Shown: positions 1 to 13,400 of the stretch, one piece after another
How positions within the stretch are numbered: the first letter of the stretch is position 1
Layout: every line of letters begins with the position of its first letter
Source: Ceratopteris richardii
Lineage: Eukaryota > Streptophyta > Polypodiopsida > Polypodiales > Pteridaceae
DNA: 64,000 bases
Reading direction: 5' to 3'
NCBI GenBank assembly: GCA_020310875.1
Contig: CM035422.1
Location: 50,749,607 to 50,813,606 of the forward strand
Translations under genes and position numbers: made by a program
The notes under the pieces: model-generated
The model's input: the letters and a program-made list of their open reading frames with translations, nothing else
What the model was told of the DNA's origin: nothing
The model's database searches: none

Positions 1-50
1 AGAAGCATTGGTGATGAGAAGTGTATTGAGAGGTCAAAGAAGACAAATTC

Positions 51-2470
51 ATGAACCTTACATCGAGCAATCATATAGGTAAGTGAGATCGACAAAGCCT
101 TAAATCATCGTGGGCACAACAATTGAATATCTACCCACACAATTTGGGCTCAGATACTAGTGAGTCAGAAATGGCTTATAGCACAAAAAGCTCAAAAAGA
201 GGGTTAACCGTAGCATACTTAGAAAGACCAAAATGACCCTACAGAACCGAATTAGAATACGTCCAAACAAACCACCTAGGTGCTCACATCTATGAGGATG
301 GTTTGAGAAGATCAGTGGTGCAATTGCACAACCCTAGCCAACCCATTGGATTGGAACATTGAGTGGTAAAGTTGGAGAGAGATGCTTACATAGATAAAGA
401 AGGAACAATGTACATCATAACTAATCAGCCTAATCATACAAATGAGTTCACTATAGACATTCTCAAGACAGAAGCAGGAACCAAAGGAAAAGAACCATTA
501 GGAGATGAACCTAGGACAACCAGAGGGAAATCAATATTGATAAGGATTCTAAACCAAGAATGGATCCCTCAGGATAATAGAAGCATTGAATTGTTCATGA
601 ATAAGGGCACTGATGGAGCCTTTTGGAGATACAGAATGAAACAACCAAGTGAAGTATGTTCCATCACCATTTACGAAGTCAAGGACCCCGATACACCTAG
701 AGAGATAGCATACCTAGATAACACTTCAGAACAGATGTTTGTGGTACCCGATCATGCCAGACATGCCTATACATGGAGAGGTGAACTAGTATTTCCCCCA
801 TCACAAGTGAATGTAAACACTGTCCACCAAGGTGCTGAGACATCCTCAACCCATGGATCCCAAATAGAGAAGAACAAAGAAATGCCGGAAGTAAGTTTTA
901 CTCACCCCATAGGGAGAGATAGAGCAACCATGGACACCAATAGATTGGAAAGACCAAGAGAGCCTAGACTACCAGGTGGTAGGGATGACTTTGCCCTACC
1001 TAGACCACATGAGCATCCCAAAATATTGAGACCAACCCAAGTAGTGAAGTTGATGAAAGATTACTTCGACAAGACAAGAGATCCCTATGACCATGTTGCA
1101 GAATTTAAGCAAGTGTTGTAGCAGAGCAGGTAGAAGACATGTTCATGCAATAAAATGCATTTGGACTAAAGCTAAAGAACAGAGCTTGACCTAGTTCCAA
1201 CCTCTACAACAAAGGCAATTTAGGGACATTCATCACTTGTTACGGTCACTCATTACTGAATCCTCTAAAAGTGGGATTAGGCATAATACTTCTTCGTTGA
1301 TTCACAACTTCAAATAAACTCCTCAGGAAATAGTTAGACTTGCAAGACATAGGTTTAGGCAATACATTGAGAGATGCCCAATGCCAAAACTACCCTCACA
1401 AGCAAAGAAATTTTCTTTATTTTTGGATGGCGTCTTGAACTCTAAACTATGATCCTATGTATATTTGAAGGAACCCAGAACTCTAGAGGAGTGTGTAAGG
1501 ATATGATGGACATTGAGGATAATTTAGTAGATGAATTGGAAATTTCAAAGGTCTACAAAGACTCAGATAGCTCATCCCAATCATCCTCAAAACTTTCTAG
1601 CTCGATAGAAGACCTAGTAGAAAAGGTGGCTCAGAAACTAGGATTCTCTAGCAAACAGATGCCTAGGTTGACAACAAATAAAAGTTGTTACACCTGTGGT
1701 GGTGACCGTATGGAAAATGTGTGTCTCAATGTAACAGAACCTCAAGCCAACCCTAGTGGCCAATATTGTACTATTGAAAGATGGTACACTAATCACACAA
1801 TACAAGATTGCCTATATAACAAACAAGTAGTACGAAAGAATTACCCACAAGCATACCCTCAATAGGGTAGGTACCAAGACCAATACAATGATTAGCCTCA
1901 TTACTATAGACCTCCTCAAAACTACCCTTATCAAGCCCAATAGAGACCACAACCTATTTTGGCTACGCATCCACCCCCACAAACCAATGTAATTTTAGTC
2001 AAATATGTTGTTGCAGAAGAGAACCTCAGTAGGGCTTTAGTGCCTTCTTCACCCATTATCACTGAAAGTGATCCCAATTCTAACAACTTTGATTCCACCC
2101 ATGTAGATAGTCCACCCCATATTACACACAATCTCTAGAACACTTGGAAACATATCAATATGATAGTTCACCATTGGATCCCAGTTGGGATCCCGACTAT
2201 GCCAATGTTATGTATGCTAATCCTAACCCACGGCCCCAATTGAGAGAGCCAAGACCATAGGGCCCTAAAGGACCATGCTTTAGGTGCCAAGGAGATCATT
2301 TCATAAAGGATTGCCCAAATCCTTTGATAGCAAGACAACCATAATATTATAGAATTCAAGGCTTTTGTGGTGAATGTGGTAAAGAGCATATCATTAGAGA
2401 CTAGCCCAAGAACCCTAGTAATGCCTCAAAGGTGACACCCCTTAATGTGATAGGTATTGTGCAAACCTCA
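51..2470 (+). pseudogene. E1 gag remnant
   Basis: This is the broken gag of E1, the structural protein that forms the retrotransposon particle. The start is the ATG at 51 (MNLTSSNHIGK), which matches the MNLRSGKHIGK start of E2. A clean stretch runs from 363 to 1,121, followed by several stops and frame changes in the capsid part (about 1,120-1,500). Zinc-knuckle relics follow: CYTCGGD near 1,690 has Arg in place of the ligand His; CFRCQGDHFIKDC near 2,275 is intact; CGECGKEHIIRD near 2,366 has lost its last Cys to a TAG. The spacing is C-x2-C-x3-H-x4-C, one residue shorter than the retroviral norm. The order and motifs support gag; it cannot be translated as one chain. Confidence 0.85.
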
Positions 2471-4860
2471 GATGGATTTAATCCTACATATTAGCTATAA
2501 CAAGAGCCCGGACACTGTTGCAAAATCAACAACCTAATCCAGAAAAGATAGCCAAGACTAATGAAGTTGGAGAATCTAGTTGTAGAAAGATGAAATCTTG
2601 GAAGGATTCATGAGAGAGAATCAAAATGAAATGGAGTAAAAAGATAAGTGAATTGGAAGGAAGTCTAAAAGAAATTAGGGCTAAAATCCTAGAATTAACT
2701 TCACAAGAGTCGAATCAGGAGAACCCAGCTCAGAAACCAGGATCAGTTCTAGTTGAACCCATACTTGAAAATCTAGACATGATGTTCGGAGCATACTAGG
2801 CAAGATTAAAAGAAGGACCCCAGGTAGCTGAATTGAGTAAGAACTATCCAAGGGAAAACTTAAAAACTCAGAGAACCAGACTTTGAATGAAGATGGTAGA
2901 ATTAGCCCAAACCATGTTTGAAGCCTCTCAATATATCAATTGGAGTAATATAGCAAAACTAGAGTTACACTTTCAAGGACTATTAAAGAGGCTAGAATAC
3001 TGAATTTCTAGCATCGAGAAGAAGAATCTACAGAAGGACCCTATTTTTCTAGAGACACAGGAAGATAATGCACCATCCTTATCTCAAGTGCCAAATACCG
3101 AGGTTGAATACAATCTGTCTTCCATACATAAGTGTTGACAAGGGTTTCTAAGAGAGATCCAAGAGGAAAAGTGGAGACAAGAGCAAGAAACCCATCCCCC
3201 TATTCAAGAGATAGATGACTTGCAAGAACAATTTCCCCAAGACATACCCTCTATCTATGATGAGGTAGAGGAAGAGTAGCCTCGTGAACAAACCGAGTTT
3301 GAATCTAATTCCTTACAAGAGTTACCTCAGTTCATAGGACCTTGGGAAGCTAAGTCTATCAGTATGAGAGCTTCCACCATAAGAGTGAGAAATGAAGAAT
3401 CAGTAATCGCTAGAAACACGGGAGTGACCAAGAATACTAAAGTACAGTGAAACCGCACATTAGAAGAATTGTTGAAAATTAAGCCAGAGATTCCTAGCAA
3501 CCGCGTCCACTCAATCTCATGTAGATTTATATAAGAAGGTACCAAAAATACCTTTGGAAAGAGTTGGAGATACAAGTGAAGGAGAGGAAGGTAATACCTA
3601 TCTTCCAATAACCCACAAAGGCTACACCACTAAAGCCATCATAGATTCAGGAGCTGGAGTAGCCATAACTACCACTAATTTACGGAAACATTGGGGTAAG
3701 CCAACACTAAGACCAACCATGATGAAGCTAAAAATGGTTGACTGACATATTGAGAAACCACTAGGCTTACTAGAAGGCATATCTCTCACCACTTGTGGTG
3801 TAGAATTTGAGCATAATTTTGCAATTTGTGATTTTAGGAAAAATCATGCTTACGAGATGATTTTAGGATGATCATTCATGCGTCAATTGCAAATCGTACA
3901 AGATTAGGGAAGTAACTCTTTGTACTTGCAACATCTAGCAGTAACCATCAAAGTTAATCTCAAGGATTATTCCCATAATGATGTACCCCCGATATAGTGG
4001 AATACCATCCATAGGACACCAGAAGAAATAGAGTCGGTGCATTTATTAGAATCATATCCATCATGGTTGCACAACGACACTCATTTATGGATGTGCAAGG
4101 TATCCAAACAAGAGGAAGAACGATTAGAAGACCGAACTTTAGGTTCAAAATGACATCAACGAACCCTTAGAGATCCCACTTATGCACCGATAGTGTTTCC
4201 AGACAAGGAATTTGAGCCTCACGGTTGGGTAGAGATCTTAGCTTTGATGGATATAGCTATAAATGAAGAAAAATGCACCCCTCATTGCGATGAGGACAGA
4301 TATGACATTTCCATCTTCATGATCGAACTTGTTGAGGAAGAATTTATCTTAGAACAATGCATAGAGATAAATCAAGAACCAGATGAGACTACTGATGAGG
4401 ACTTAGAATCCATTATCATGGAACCCTTATATTCAATAGAAGAGAAATATCTGTACTTTGTAGAAGCCAAAACCCGTGAAATGGACAAGGAAAGTCAAAA
4501 TGAACAACCCAAGTCACTCATCGAATGTACAAAAAATAAGCAAAGGAAGAGAAAGAAATCACCTAAGTCAAAAGAAGAAGAAGAACCACTCATCAAAGTA
4601 CTAGAGAAGTTCAAAAAGTATGAACTAGAAGATAGAAGAATCATGCTATGAATGCTTGAATGAGAAGCAAGCATTGGAGAAGTGTACGAAAATCGACAGA
4701 AAACCAAAAAAATCATAGTCACCATAGAAGAAGGAGAATAAAAGTGCACGTACATAGGGCATGAATTAACGAGGGAAGAAGAAGAAGAGTTGACCGCCCT
4801 ATTGAGAGAGTATAGAGATGTGTTTGCTTGAAGTTACAAAGATTTGAAAGGAGTAGACCC
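2471..4860 (+). pseudogene. E1 gag-to-RT linker with first protease (PR1) remnant
   Basis: Between the gag knuckles and reverse transcriptase lies a linker rich in charged and Gln/Glu residues, matching residues about 500-870 of E2. A retropepsin-like domain follows at about 3,600-3,905. Its active-site motif IIDSGAGVA is intact, and the later YEMIL G motif is followed by a stop in place of Arg. The part 4,193-4,651 is an acidic linker (152 codons open) ending in a KYELEDRRIML motif that is conserved just before the reverse transcriptase in E2 and E5. Several nonsense codons interrupt the region. In this family the enzyme would cut the gag-pol chain; here it is a relic. Confidence 0.8.
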
Positions 4861-7290
4861 AGATATATGCTCTCATAGGATTCCTATGACTCTAGAGGCC
4901 AAACCTACTAAGTAGAAACCATACACCTACAATGATAATTATGCTGCCAAGACTAAAGAGGAGATAGACTGCTTGATGGAAGCAGGATTCATGTACGAAA
5001 TTGAGCATACCGAATGGGTATCGCCCATGTGGTAGTGCCCAAGAAAAGTGGGAAATTGCATGTGTGTATTAACCTCAAAAAAAGAATAATGCCACCACGA
5101 TTAGGGATAGTTATCCTTTTCCTATCATGGAACACCTATTGGAACGAGTCATGAGCAAGGAAGTTTACAACTTCCTTGATGATTCTCAATCTATAATCAA
5201 GTAGCTATTGCTCCTGAAGATCAACACAAGACGGCCTTTGCCACAGAGTGGGGCATATTTGCATTTTGTGTGATGCCATTTGTCTGAACATCAAGCTTAC
5301 ACTATTCTTAAGGTGGATTTCATCTACATCAAAGGCTATCGCATCGAAAGAATATCCGTTGGAGAGTTCTTTTTCTTATGCCCATTTACTGTATTTTTTT
5401 GAGAGATTTTTGATGGTTCATTTACCATTGTAAAAGCCTTGAGCTTTACACATGTAAAGGTAGAAAGATAAAGCCCAAATCCCACGAATTTGTGCTGGTT
5501 GAAGTTGCATTCAATCAAGCAATCAAATCACCTAAAAGTAGATCAAACTAGATCTTCACTTTTCCTAGATTGTAGGAAAGTGAATTGATTCCCTCAAACA
5601 ACCATTCCCACCTTCATTTGAATTCAAACTTCACTTGTAAAAGTCGTGGAACACTCCTAGAGTCTATATGAAGACTTGAAATCACTTGTACATTACATGG
5701 AAGCAATATACATACACTTGTGACCATCATTGTCTTGCTCCTTCAATTCTCTACATCATCTTCTTCGCCAATAGTAATCTTGGAGAGGTTGCTGCTCTGT
5801 CTCCAGAGGTCCAAATTGAGTGCAAGATGGATCATTGGAAAGGTATTAGTGTCTAGTTTATGCTATAAACTTTCACAGCATTTGGTTCAGTAGATTGGGA
5901 GAAATCTGAGTTTTTCTATCTCGGGGTCAATCTCTGCATATTCCTGAAAAATAGGAAGTACCACCGGTGAATGTCTCATTCATTCCTATAGCTTATTATG
6001 CTTATTCCTTATACTTTTGTGCATTCTATACACTCAATCCTATGTGTATCACTCCCATAAAATGATTTTTTCTAATTGTAATCACGCTGGTCGCTATGGG
6101 CATTTGAAGTTCATTGTCTCTTTCATAGATAGTAAGTTTTTTTGAGCTAGTCGACCCGCGAACCTATCTGTTTTGTATTGACTCATTCTCCTTGATGCTC
6201 CAAAGTATATAGTGTGTTTCTTTGCACTTATCACATGCTTATAAGGTCTATTTGAGTCTCCATAAGCTCAAGGGCTGGTCATGTGCCGGTTGGCTAGACC
6301 AAACTTCGTCGCTTCGAAACGCATTTTTCTACCTTCTACAAGCTTCTCCAAGTTCTTTCACCATTTAGGCTAATAAATGCACCCACCACGTTGCAACAAC
6401 TCATGTGTCATGTTTTCAAGGAATTCTTAAGAAAGAATTTGGAAGTTTATGTGGACGACATATGTGCTCATTTTAACATGAGGCAAACACATATCCCCAA
6501 ATTAAGGCAAGTATTTGACAAATGTTGAGAATATCAGGTTTGCTTGAACCCAGAAAAGTGTGTTTTCATGGTCACGCAAGGCAAAATTCTAGGACACATT
6601 GTGTCAAAGAACATGATTTCTATGGATGAAGAGAAGGTGAAAGCAATTGCAGACCTACCTAAGCCAAAAAATGTGAAAGAAGTACAATCTTTTATGGATC
6701 ATTATAGTTATTATCAGTGATTTATACACATGTATGCGATTATAGCAAAGCCTCTATACTCTCTTTTGACCAAGTTTGAATGGATGGATGAATGTGAGAA
6801 CTCATTCAATGAACTTAAATGAGGCTTGTGTTTAACACCCATATTAATGACCCCAGATTGGAGTAAGCCATTCCATGTAAATGTGGATGCATCCAACTAT
6901 GTGATAGGATGTGTGTTGGCACAACCTACGAATGAAGCTAATATGGATCTTCCCATAGATTACGCAAGTAGACAGGTGAATGCCACAAAAAGAAATTACA
7001 AACGACGGAGCGGGAAGGATTCGGAATGATATACATGGTAAAGAAATTCAGACATTACTTATTGACAAACAAGTTCAAGTTCTTCACAAATCATCAGGCA
7101 TTGTTGTACTTAGTCGATAAGCCTTGCAATTTAGGACGATTGATACGTTGGTTTCTATTACTAATGGAATATGACTTTGAAGTAGTAGTGAGGAAAGGAA
7201 AGACCCACCTTAGAGCCGATCACCTTTCACAACTTACTACGGGAGAATCTCCTCAAGGAATAGCGGATGACCTACTAGATGCATACATGT
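4861..7290 (+). pseudogene. E1 reverse transcriptase-RNase H remnant, split by solo LTR
   Basis: The reverse transcriptase starts near 4,860 (the segment before the fingers, DPDICSHRIPMT) and is interrupted at 5,280/6,361 by a solo LTR inside the conserved MPFGLTNAP segment. It resumes with INAPTTLQQLMCHVFKEF. The catalytic VYVDDI is preserved near 6,446-6,463. RNase H follows from about 6,850, with VNVDASNYVIGCVLAQP and later FFTNHQALLYLV, where the active-site Asp of TDHQ has become Asn. Frameshifts near 7,025 and several stops make it non-functional. Pattern and order agree fully with E2. Confidence 0.88.
5281..6360. repeat. Solo LTR of an unidentified LTR retrotransposon
   Basis: A 1,080-bp insert starts TGTCTGAACA, ends AGTTCTTTCA, and is flanked on both sides by CCATT (5,276-5,280 and 6,361-6,365). 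It interrupts the reverse transcriptase of E1 exactly between two codons-worth of conserved sequence, so both ends are well fixed. It contains no protein-coding similarity that I recognise. TG...CA ends plus a 5-bp duplication and a length typical of an LTR make a solo LTR, left by LTR-LTR recombination, the simplest reading. The parent family and its orientation are not known. Confidence 0.8.
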
Positions 7291-8900
7291 TTAATCTCAC
7301 GATAGTACGTGAATGGGCCAAATCTATTGACCCTATTCTCACATTTTGACCCAACAATCCTAGGATTAGGATGAGAGAAGGAGAGATTACCAAGCCACAA
7401 AGATATCAGATACTAGCACGAAGCATATATAAACATGATAATCTGAAAATTTTTGCTTGTTGTGTAGACAAATCAAAATACAAGAATTGGTTGCAATTAG
7501 CACATGTAGGTGCATTGAAGCAACATCATTTGAACACCGTACTTTGTAAACTCTACATAGAATAGGATTATATATTGGCCTTCTATGGAAGCAGATGTCT
7601 ATAGGCTATGTAAAGAATATCGAGTCTGTGGTGAAAAACCCCCAGTGGAACATGCCACTTTGTATCATGTGTCTCTCACACGAGAATGGAGTGAACCGAT
7701 AGTGACATACTTGAGGACGAAAACATTCCCTCAAGAAATGACTTTAGCAAGACAAAGAAGTCTAGAGCAAGAAGCTCAAGACTACTCACTTATTCGCGAT
7801 AACCTATACAAAAGAGGAAGAGATGGATACCTAAGACAATGTGTTCATGAAAGTGATTACTTGAACAGATTAGAGACTGCACACCAAGGTGTTTGAAGAG
7901 GTCATTTTGGCCCCGATATAATAATCAAAGCCATATTATTTGCAGGATTATGATGGCCCACTCTTCATATGGATGCCCATACCTATGTTAAGAGATGTGA
8001 TGTGTGCCAAAGAACTCAGTTTTCTAGTCATAGAGATGAAATGCCACTAAAACCCATGATGGGAAGACGTGCATTCTCTAAGTGGGGTATAGACTTTATA
8101 GGACCCATTAACCCCCCTACAAAAGGTACTCATGCTAAATACATCAGAGTAGCAATAGATTATCTTACCAAATGGGTAGAGGCTAAGGCCACAAAAAAGA
8201 ATGATGCACACACAGTGGCAAAATTCATATTTGAAAATGTCTTTACGAGATATGAATTGCTTATAGAAATAGTGAGCAATCGAGGAACTCACTTTCTTAA
8301 CCATGACATTGAATATTTGTTAGAGGATTTTATGGTGATTCACAAGAAATCTACTCCATATCATCCTCAAGCCAATGGTCAAGTAGAAAGTACTAACAAG
8401 ATCCTTTGTAATGTACTGTCAAAACTCATGAATAACGAACGTTCACATTGGGACAAACACATTGTTTGGGCATATTGAGTGGCTTACAAGACCGTACTCA
8501 ATGCAACTCCCTTTTAGAAGGCTTTTGGTCAAAATGTTGTGTTCCCTTTGAACTTTTTGATACCCACCCTTAAGGTTGCACAAGAACATCAGTGGACTAG
8601 CCATGAATTATCATAAAGGATAATGGACTTGGAACGATTAGGAGAAACTAGGAGGAAAGCAACAACAAGCATATATGCAGCAGAGAAACGACAAAAAGCC
8701 TATTTTGATGCACATGTGAAAGATAAAGGCTTAAAGGAAGGTGACTTAGTCCTAGTATATATGTTGAAACAACATGCACAAAAGCTAGAGAAATGTGGTT
8801 ATGGACCTATTATCATTAAATAATTGTCGACAAGTGGAGCGGTGCAATTAGCCACACTAGAAGGAGAGATAATGCCTAATTACATTAGTGACTGTAGAGT
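7291..8900 (+). pseudogene. E1 integrase remnant with duplicated zinc-finger region
   Basis: The first copy of the duplicated pre-integrase module spans about 7,310-7,640 (NWLQLAHVGALKQHH, later MEADVYRLCKEYRVC, where one Cys ligand is Tyr). The second copy spans about 7,690-8,010, with AHQGV, GHFG and RCDVCQRTQ. The integrase core follows at about 7,969-8,478: GIDFIGP holds the first catalytic Asp; the second Asp motif reads VSNRG in place of VSDRG, so the catalytic Asp is Asn; GQVESTNK holds the Glu. The C-terminal region with the GYGPIII motif is at 8,623-8,890. Stop codons separate these parts. The enzyme would insert element cDNA into the chromosome; this copy is dead. Confidence 0.87.
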
Positions 8901-10255
8901 CAAGCTCTATCAGAACCTCTTACTAAGGATATGCTTAGATGACTCACATTGGCAAAGAAGCGTGAGGAGGAAGAGAAGAGAATATGTAGGGAAGCTGAAG
9001 CAGAAGCTCTAGAACACATTAAGCACATGAAGCTAAGAAGACAAGGACTAGGGAGAGAACATTATAACCATCTTGAAGAAACACCGAAATATCATATGAC
9101 CATGTGGCAAGCGAAGTCGAATACTCATCCTAGCATAGTGGATAGGAAACCATTCATTACAGTCATGCTAAACCAAGGCAATACCCGCCATGAGCTTAGG
9201 GCTTTAATTGATTCAAGTGCTGCGACTAGTGTAAATAGGTGGTCTCACTCAATCGAGGCATACCTCATAGGGCTAGAAGGCATGGAAACCCCTTGCATGG
9301 CTGAGGTGGACCTTTCGATCCTCATACATGAAGCGACCATGACTGTGAAACTCCTAGTGTGCCATGACAACCATGTAATAGAAATGTTAATCCTTGGCCA
9401 AGATTGGTTATATGATCACTCAGTGGACCTAAATCTTAGACAAGGTTCCTTGCAACATAGGACCTTAGATCAGTAGTGAGTGATACGGCTTGACTTCCCT
9501 AACCATACCCCTCCTGAGAAATGTAACCCTAGACTATATGAAAGGAGTGCAAAGGAGGACCAAAAGATCTTTGGAAAAATCCTTCAGTTAAGCACGCTCC
9601 ATAAAAAGTCAACCCATGAGAGCTTGGCGACAGATCATTGCCAGTCGGGAGAATGTCAGGAGATCTTCCCCTGGTCTTCCTTTGCATAGGAAGGGGTTTA
9701 GATCAGCAGTCAAGTGGGTTGCATCAGTGGCTAAATGGGCACCATAGCCTCCGGTGGCCCTTTCTCCACACTTTACACGAACCAGCAGTACAAACTATGA
9801 CAAGATGAAGTCAAGGCAAAAGTAGAGTCAGCATCCAACCTACCCTCGACCTTATGTTCCATTGACGGGGACTAAACAGATCTGGATTGTTAGGACATAC
9901 TTAACAAACCGACCCACAATCATGCAAATTCGGGTACCCAAGGATTGTGTTTTAGCTCAAAACCCAAGCCCTATAATATACATCCCTTCAACATCACCCC
10001 ACCCATCAACACCACTATTGCCCGATCCATCTTTTGTACCTTAACAGATGAATACCACCTATACACCAACTCTTAGGAAATGGATGCCAAAACGTGTCCA
10101 AAAACCTCCACATGATCTGTTGTATGCCCAAAAACCTATCTTGACTAACCCTAATCCTTGTAATAACTCACTCACGACTAAACCTTGTACAATTTCACCC
10201 CCACTAACCCACCTCCACTTGTAACAACATCTCATCAAAAGAAATGTATGCAATA
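8901..10255 (+). pseudogene. E1 second protease-like domain (PR2) and Trp-Pro-Lys tail remnant
   Basis: After integrase the reading frame continues through a basic helical stretch into a domain at about 9,100-9,476 that matches the second retropepsin-like domain of E2: ELRALIDSSAATS (Gly of DSG replaced by Ser), then MLILGQDWLYDH. A tail follows with relics of the W-x-P-K repeats (KQIWIV near 9,877, QIRVPK near 9,925, LRKWMPKRV near 10,072). Frame changes occur near 8,823, 8,950 and 9,478. The shared layout with E2 and E5 shows that PR2 is an old family trait. Confidence 0.75.
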
Positions 10256-10408
10256 CCTAAAGCATGTAGGTGTCTAGTGACCTGCATTAGTTTATGAGAA
10301 ATCACTCCATAAATCACCTCACAACACTCGGCTACACGGGTTACACATCGGCTATGGAAAGGGGTTGCGGTCTCATTTTAAGGGGATCATGATTAATTTC
10401 CATATTAA

Positions 10409-10429
10409 TGTGTTAATCTTTTGTAGCAG
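10409..10429 (+). other. Candidate 3' splice site before E1 downstream ORF
   Basis: A branch-like TGTTAAT, a short T-rich run and TTTTGTAG/CAG lie about 30 bases before the ATG of the downstream ORF. The same string occurs at the same place in E2 (33,006-33,026). The use of a spliced mRNA is inferred, not shown. Confidence 0.4.
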
Positions 10430-10456
10430 ATCACCTTTGTATTCATCTCGATCATC

Positions 10457-13400
10457 ATGCAAGCTGAAGGAACTTTCGAGGCTAGCTCCAGTGCACTAGT
10501 GGTCAATTTCGGTAATCTATTAGCTGAGTCTTATCCTACATCGCAACCATCGGAATTTTAGGGTTTCACGGGACCGATGCCCATTCATGATCCTCCTCTA
10601 GGATGCACTAAAAGAGTTCACAGTAATTCACAATGGTTCCAAGGTCTTGTAGAACCCCTAGCCGACCCAAACTTTATCTATGATGCCATGCTTTGTTTTG
10701 ATGGTAAAAAGTGGAGCAGATATCAGTTTTTCTCACGTGAATTTGAAGAGCTTTAGGATTCAACGGAGTTAGACACATTTGGGCTAGGGTGGTTTCATCG
10801 AGTACTTTAGTGACCCTCTGCCAAAACCTGATTTCTGTCGCTGCTACTATTTGGTAACCACTCTTGAAGCTCTTAAGAGAAAGGAATTGCCAAGAACGTT
10901 TATTTTGCCATTGCTAGAGAATGATCCACCCTATAAGAAGTTTTATCTATCGAAGGACATCATTCGAGCTACCTTAAAGATCCATGGTACTCACATACCA
11001 ACATAACTCGAAAGGCTCATTCGTGAGTCCATGAAAAGAGGTGATGTTTTGAAGTGGATTAATATATCAGCCATCACACCAAAACTATCAAAGCCATTGA
11101 GCATTTGCATGCAGCATTTTGCTTTCTCTATGTAGGATTGCTTTATTATTCGACATAAATGCATTTGGTTTGGCTTATATCTTGCAAATACAGGACCTCA
11201 TACCATAGATCTTGCTAGTTGGATTATAGATCAATTGTATTTAGTGCAGCAAAGATGGGAACACAAGCATGTCATCCATGGATGTTGTGCTCTAACAAGA
11301 ATTGCCTACATGTGTTTAGCCTATGACTTGCCAATAGAGCATGCTATGGCCAATGAGGAATTGAAAATATTTAAAGCAACCACCAAGAAAGCACGAAAAA
11401 CAAGCAAAAGCAAAGCAAGCAAGTGTATGAAGGGTTCAATTCCATGTCTACAGATCTCGAAGTCGCCTTCACCACAAACATCCCCTCAAGAATCTCCAAT
11501 GGAACCTCCTACACATGTACAATTGATACACATCGAACTCTCACGCCCTGTAATAAGAGAAGGTAGTACCAGTGCACTGACTCCTCCAGAGGCCTCCACT
11601 CAAGCAACTACTATTGAAGCTAGAGAAATTCCCACCTCTATCGGTGCGGATGCTTTTGCTTTTCCCATACCGAATCTTGAGGCAGAGCCCACTGACACTA
11701 CATTTGATTTAGAAATGCATGACGCATTTTCTAATGAGTTTCAATTTTCCAAAGGGCAGTTTTTTCTCTCAAGAATACGAAAGACCAAGCTATCCTACTA
11801 CACCCCCTAACCAACAACAAGAACATGTAGTATCCAACTCAGATGCTGAAGATAGGACAATGACTGATGATGAACAAGGTAATGCTGAAGCTAATCAAAC
11901 GAGTCTTGAATCTCAGGAAGAACAACAACAACAACAAAAACAAGTGAAAGCTCAAGGAGATACGAGCACCCAAGAAGATGACATATTTGAAGCCGTTGCT
12001 TATACACTGGCCATTCAGAAATTATATCATAATTTGCAAGCTGTGTGGGTGAGCAAATAGTTATCAGAAGAACAAAGTCAATAAATACTAGAGCAAGAAC
12101 TATCTAGTGGAGGATTCGAAGACTCTTTCATTCAAGGTTTTAAAGAACTAGTAAAGTCTGGGGGAAGAACCAAAGCACTCCATTTTTTGAAGAGAAAACC
12201 TTTACCACAGTTTGACCCTTGAAGAATCCATTTAATGTCCAAGCGAGGTCAGTATATCAGAGTCCCAATAGACGCTTAGTCTTCCCATCATCCAAACGAA
12301 GCACAGTTGGTTCGTGAACACCCATGTGAATCACCCATAGTAGAAACTCCAGTCATCATCGACTCCCTGCCCTAACCAACAACCTCCATCTAGGCAACCA
12401 CAATCAAAATCCCCACCACAACATGTGAACCTCTTTCATCTCCTATACATCTAGTATCCTCAGTACAACCCAACTCCCCCCCATCATCCCTATTCATAGT
12501 AAGTACCATAGTTGAAAGTATCATCCATCAAACACCCCCAACTCTAACTGAAACCCTTATACCTATCCTTTCCACCATAGTTCCCCCATTCCAATCAACC
12601 CATTCCTCACTCCATCCTTTTGTTCATTTCCCATTCCTCCTCAGCCTATGTTTCCATTTCCAACCCTAATGACCTTCTCACCAGTGTCACCTCCCTATCT
12701 CACTATATCATCTCTGCCCTCTCCTTTACTTCAAACCATTGGTGAAACCCAGCAGATCATATATCCCTCCTCCTTTGTAAATCCCATGTACACACCCACC
12801 ATCACACCACTATTCATCGTCACTACACTAGATACCACGTCCAATGATATGGACATTTCACCACCCATTGCACCACCACTCACATCCACCATTTCACCAC
12901 CACATCTCGGCACATCACAATTCTCTATGGTCATCATTGCATCCACCCTCCCATCCCCCTTTCCCTTTCCACCTATAATTAGACCCACACTAGCATCATC
13001 TTCATACACTACACCATTGTTATTATCACCCACCATCGACACTGCATTTCAGCAAATGTTTGCTTGTATGTCTAAATTTTGAGTTGAATTTGCATCTCTC
13101 AAAAGCAATTACCAAGCATTGCAACAGACTACTATGTAGCTCTAGTTGCAATTAAAATCTTTGACCATCGAGAATGCTTCCTTGAATGCATGCAATCAGG
13201 AATTATGTGAGGCTTACCACTTGTTATAGCTATAATCAGAACAGAAGACTAAAGAAGCCCTCACTGATGTACATAATCTTCTAGATTCCCAGACGGTACA
13301 TAATGCCATGCTCACACACAATATGGGACTATTAAGATGCCATCTCACAGCAGCCAAAGAAGATAACCAGAGGCTACAAGAGCAGAATCGTAAGAACTTT

